Shown here piece by piece: positions 7,758 to 8,733 of a stretch of DNA of 8,733 nucleotides (position 1 is the stretch's first letter; the number at the start of each line of letters is the position of its first letter). The position numbers and the translations under genes are program-made. Under the pieces are notes generated by a model. It was given only the letters and a program-made list of their open reading frames with translations. It was not told the origin of the DNA and made no database searches. Source of the stretch: JALHOQ01 sp038144835 (GTDB taxonomy: Bacteria; Bdellovibrionota; Bdellovibrionia; Bdellovibrionales; UBA1609); contig JAYQON010000119.1 of NCBI GenBank assembly GCA_038144835.1, positions 1-8,733 of the forward strand, given 5' to 3'.

Positions 7758-8105
7758 TTATGAACCTGAATCATGAGCGGATTGAAGATCAAGAACTTTG
7801 GGACCTCCGACACTGTCAAAACGGCGGTCCGCAACCGGGGCGGTAGTTTCATCCCAGCTAACTTCAACATCCACGAAGTCAATCACTTCACGACGCTTAG
7901 AATCCTGACGCTTGGTCTTTTTCTGCTTCTTAGCGACCTTTGAAGCGATCGCTTTTTGTAACTCAGACTGGTGAGCTGAATTTTCATCAATCATTTTATT
8001 AAAGTCGACTCGGAATGCTGGTTTCTTCATCGGCAAATCAGCGGCTACGAAACTTGAACTGGTGATGCTGATCAACAGAGTCAATTTTTGAATCACATTT
8101 TTCAT
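7758..8105 (-). CDS. Small exported protein of unknown function
   Basis: The product is 115 residues from the ATG at 8105. Two further in-frame ATGs at 8114 and 8111 are possible, but the AAAAAAGGA site at 8115-8123 abuts them and sits 9 nt before 8105, and that start opens directly with MKNVIQKL, a normal signal-peptide n-region. Residues 4-22 are hydrophobic/Ser-rich and end in V-A-A, a good signal peptidase I site before D23. The mature part of about 93 residues has no cysteine and no recognisable domain. It has a strongly basic patch (KVAKKQKKTKRQ) in the middle, followed by an acidic/aromatic segment (IDFVDVEVSWDE) and a Gly/Ser-rich end. The charge split suggests a soluble periplasmic or secreted binding protein, but no function is assigned. 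It shares an upstream motif with the PrkA-like operon and ends in its own terminator. Confidence 0.75.
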   Translation of the reverse strand: MKNVIQKLTLLISITSSSFVAADLPMKKPAFRVDFNKMIDENSAHQSELQKAIASKVAKKQKKTKRQDSKRREVIDFVDVEVSWDETTAPVADRRFDSVGGPKVLDLQSAHDSGS

Positions 8106-8114
8106 ACTCATCAT

Positions 8115-8123
8115 TCCTTTTTT
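8115..8123 (-). promoter_or_regulatory. Ribosome binding site deciding the start of the small exported gene
   Basis: AAAAAAGGA on the minus strand directly abuts the first ATG (8114) and is 9 nt from the third (8105). Normal Shine-Dalgarno spacing favours 8105. A second purine-rich AAGGAG lies about 30 nt farther upstream without any start codon behind it. Confidence 0.55.
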
Positions 8124-8153
8124 AGATTTGCCTTACTCTCCTTTTTGCAACGC

Positions 8154-8177
8154 AGGTGCCATCCCATATGGTGGTTC
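8154..8177 (-). promoter_or_regulatory. Shared upstream motif, copy 2
   Basis: On the minus strand this reads GAACCACC, ATATGG, GA, TGG, C, ACCT and matches the copy at 7472-7494. It lies 48 nt upstream of the start codon at 8105. No TTGACA-like box is found at the position that would parallel copy 1, so the common element is the GAACCACC-TAT core rather than a plain sigma-70 promoter. Confidence 0.4.
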
Positions 8178-8201
8178 AAAATAGAGTTCGCTTGTTTAGC
8201 G

Positions 8202-8218
8202 TGTCTAAAATCTAGACA
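8202..8218. repeat. Operator-like palindrome TGTCTA-N5-TAGACA
   Basis: This is a perfect 6-bp inverted repeat with a 5-nt spacer, 17 bp in all. It sits 24 bp upstream of motif copy 2 and about 97 bp ahead of the small exported gene. Size and symmetry suit a dimeric repressor or activator site. There is no T-run after it on either strand. Confidence 0.35.
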
Positions 8219-8252
8219 ACCCTCTGGCTAGCTTTGGCAAGCGACTAATAAT

Positions 8253-8294
8253 TGAACACTATCGTTTGGAGCTGGCCTCCGCTGATGGTGTTCA
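8253..8294. repeat. 42-nt imperfect palindrome / hairpin
   Basis: TGAACACTATC (8253-8263) pairs with GATGGTGTTCA (8284-8294) at 10 of 11 positions, the exception being a T/G pair. Inside, GGAG (8268-8271) pairs with CTCC (8277-8280) around the loop CTGGC. There is no T-tract on either side. It lies 35 nt before the RT remnant. It could be a REP-like element, a remnant of a mobile-element end, or a structured RNA; the sequence does not decide. Confidence 0.5.
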
Positions 8295-8329
8295 CTTATC
8301 TCATCCCAAAACGTAAATCTGCCTGACGA

Positions 8330-8563
8330 TTGATTTTTTATAAAAGCACCTTGGTGCGCAAACTAAATCATCTGAGAAAAGCCATTCAAAGAATGAACGA
8401 TCGAGGCGAAAATGCGTGGGTGCTCAAGATAGACATCAAAAAATACTTTGATTCCATCCCCCACCCGAAGCTCTTGAAACTGATTCAAAGGGATTGTAAC
8501 GCTCCGCTGACGATGTGGATGGTCCAACGGGTCGTTGATTCTTATCACGCAAAACCCGACTGA
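8330..8563 (+). pseudogene. Reverse transcriptase fragment, cut by an IS3-family element
   Basis: The frame encodes about 77 residues. The segment VLKIDIKKYFDSIPHPKLLKLI is the RT motif A region (first catalytic Asp in LKIDIKKYF), followed by the helix WMVQRVVDSY that precedes the conserved GLPxGxxxSQ segment in group II intron-like, retron-like and DGR-type RTs. That segment and the YxDD box are missing. The frame ends at Asp (8558-8560) followed by TGA, which is the first triplet of the IS end. At the 5' side only a TTG can act as start, an in-frame TGA lies at 8324-8326, and the usual N-terminal RT residues cannot be found in any frame upstream, so the gene is also truncated there. It is non-functional as it stands. 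The RT subclass cannot be assigned from this piece. Confidence 0.75.
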
Positions 8564-8588
8564 CGTTGGCCCCTCTTTTGGAGCACGG
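8561..8588. repeat. Probable terminal inverted repeat of the IS3-family element
   Basis: The segment starts TGACGTTGGCCCC and continues CTCTTTTGGAGCACGG. It resembles IS3-family ends in general pattern. The exact inner border cannot be set without the opposite end of the element. Confidence 0.5.
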
Positions 8589-8607
8589 ATAGCTTCCGTT
8601 TTTGATC

Positions 8608-8733
8608 TCATACCATCACGCCGTGGCGTTTAGCAAATTCAGCTGGCGTTTCTTTTCCAAGTGGCTTGTTTGGCCGATCGGTGTTGTACTCTACTCTCCA
8701 ATCTTCGATGAGCTGCCGGGCATGGCGTAGATC
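8608..8733 (-). CDS. IS3-family transposase (OrfB), C-terminal fragment cut by window edge
   Basis: The last 41 residues of the frame are visible, ending in TGA at 8608-8610. They carry the IS3 OrfB C-terminal signature: ARQLIEDWRVEYNTDRPNKP followed by LGKETPAEFAKRHG, equivalent to the usual A-R-x-x-I-E-x-W-R-x-x-Y-N-x-x-R-P-H-x-x-L-G-x-x-T-P-A-E-F. This is the tail just past the DDE catalytic (rve) domain, so no catalytic residue is in view and activity cannot be judged. The gene runs from right to left, opposite to the RT remnant it interrupts. Confidence 0.85.
   Translation of the reverse strand, partial: DLRHARQLIEDWRVEYNTDRPNKPLGKETPAEFAKRHGVMV

Larger units (their letters stand above)
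8561..8733 (-). mobile_element. IS3-family insertion sequence, transposase-3' end (continues beyond window)
   Basis: The left boundary is placed at 8561, where TGACGTTGGCCCC, followed shortly by TTTTGGAGCAC, has the TG start and the CCCC/TTTTGGA-CAC pattern typical of IS3-family terminal inverted repeats. The RT frame breaks exactly there. The transposase 3' end lies 47 nt inside. The other end, and so the target-site duplication, is outside the window. Confidence 0.75.

Noticed and set aside
7537..7776. Plus-strand frame of 79 codons in the intergenic region
   Set aside because: It has no RBS, starts in AT-rich noncoding DNA, runs through the minus-strand terminator hairpin and overlaps the end of the small exported gene. 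The predicted protein shows no sensible composition or motif.
7609..8299. TTCACTTAT at both 7609-7617 and 8291-8299, next to TGAACA-type repeats
   Set aside because: A 9-bp AT-rich match between two unrelated hairpins is expected by chance at this scale, and the flanks do not align further.
8363..8611. Minus-strand frame of 82 codons spanning the RT remnant and the IS end
   Set aside because: It is opposite a clear RT motif on the plus strand and crosses the IS boundary, so it cannot be an old gene.
1..8733. CRISPR arrays, tRNA or rRNA genes
   Set aside because: I saw no regularly spaced repeats, no tRNA cloverleaf and no rRNA-like stretches on either strand.

Overview
The window reads as chromosomal DNA of a Gram-negative bacterium with intermediate GC. 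It has classical Sec signal peptides and Shine-Dalgarno sites. The style (large exported proteins of unknown function, a diverged PrkA-type ATPase with a signal peptide) would suit Bdellovibrionota or a related predatory/deltaproteobacterial lineage, but no phylogenetic marker is present, so this placement is inference only.

Layout: almost everything is on the minus strand. From right to left: an IS3-family insertion sequence enters from the right edge (8561-8733). It has landed inside a reverse-transcriptase remnant on the plus strand (8330-8560), and the first three bases of the IS supply the remnant's stop codon. Next is about 220 nt holding two inverted repeats and the leader of a small exported protein gene (7758-8105, minus), which is closed by an intrinsic terminator (7671-7701). 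An AT-rich intergenic region (7443-7757) carries a promoter for a two-gene minus-strand operon. Gene 1 (4845-7442) encodes an 865-residue PrkA-like AAA+ protein with intact Walker A and B motifs and an N-terminal signal peptide. Gene 2 starts 61 nt downstream at 4783 and stays open to the left edge (at least 1594 codons). It encodes a giant exported protein.

The most interesting content is this operon. The giant protein has a beta-rich N-terminal part of about 920 residues with no family I recognise. Its C-terminal part can be aligned by eye with two tandem ClpB-type AAA+ modules in which both Walker A motifs and the Walker B acids have decayed; the second module is split by an acidic tract and a coiled coil. 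The operon therefore appears to pair an apparently active exported ATPase with an exported array of pseudo-ATPases. The periplasm is normally ATP-free, so the site of action (periplasm, cell surface, another cell, or a membrane-anchored form) is an open question. The small exported gene to the right shares a roughly 23-bp upstream motif with the operon, which suggests co-regulation.

The right end (about 8220-8733) looks like a mobile-element graveyard: RT fragment, IS3 end and a 42-nt hairpin. The many plus-strand open frames opposite the two large genes are antisense shadows and are left out.
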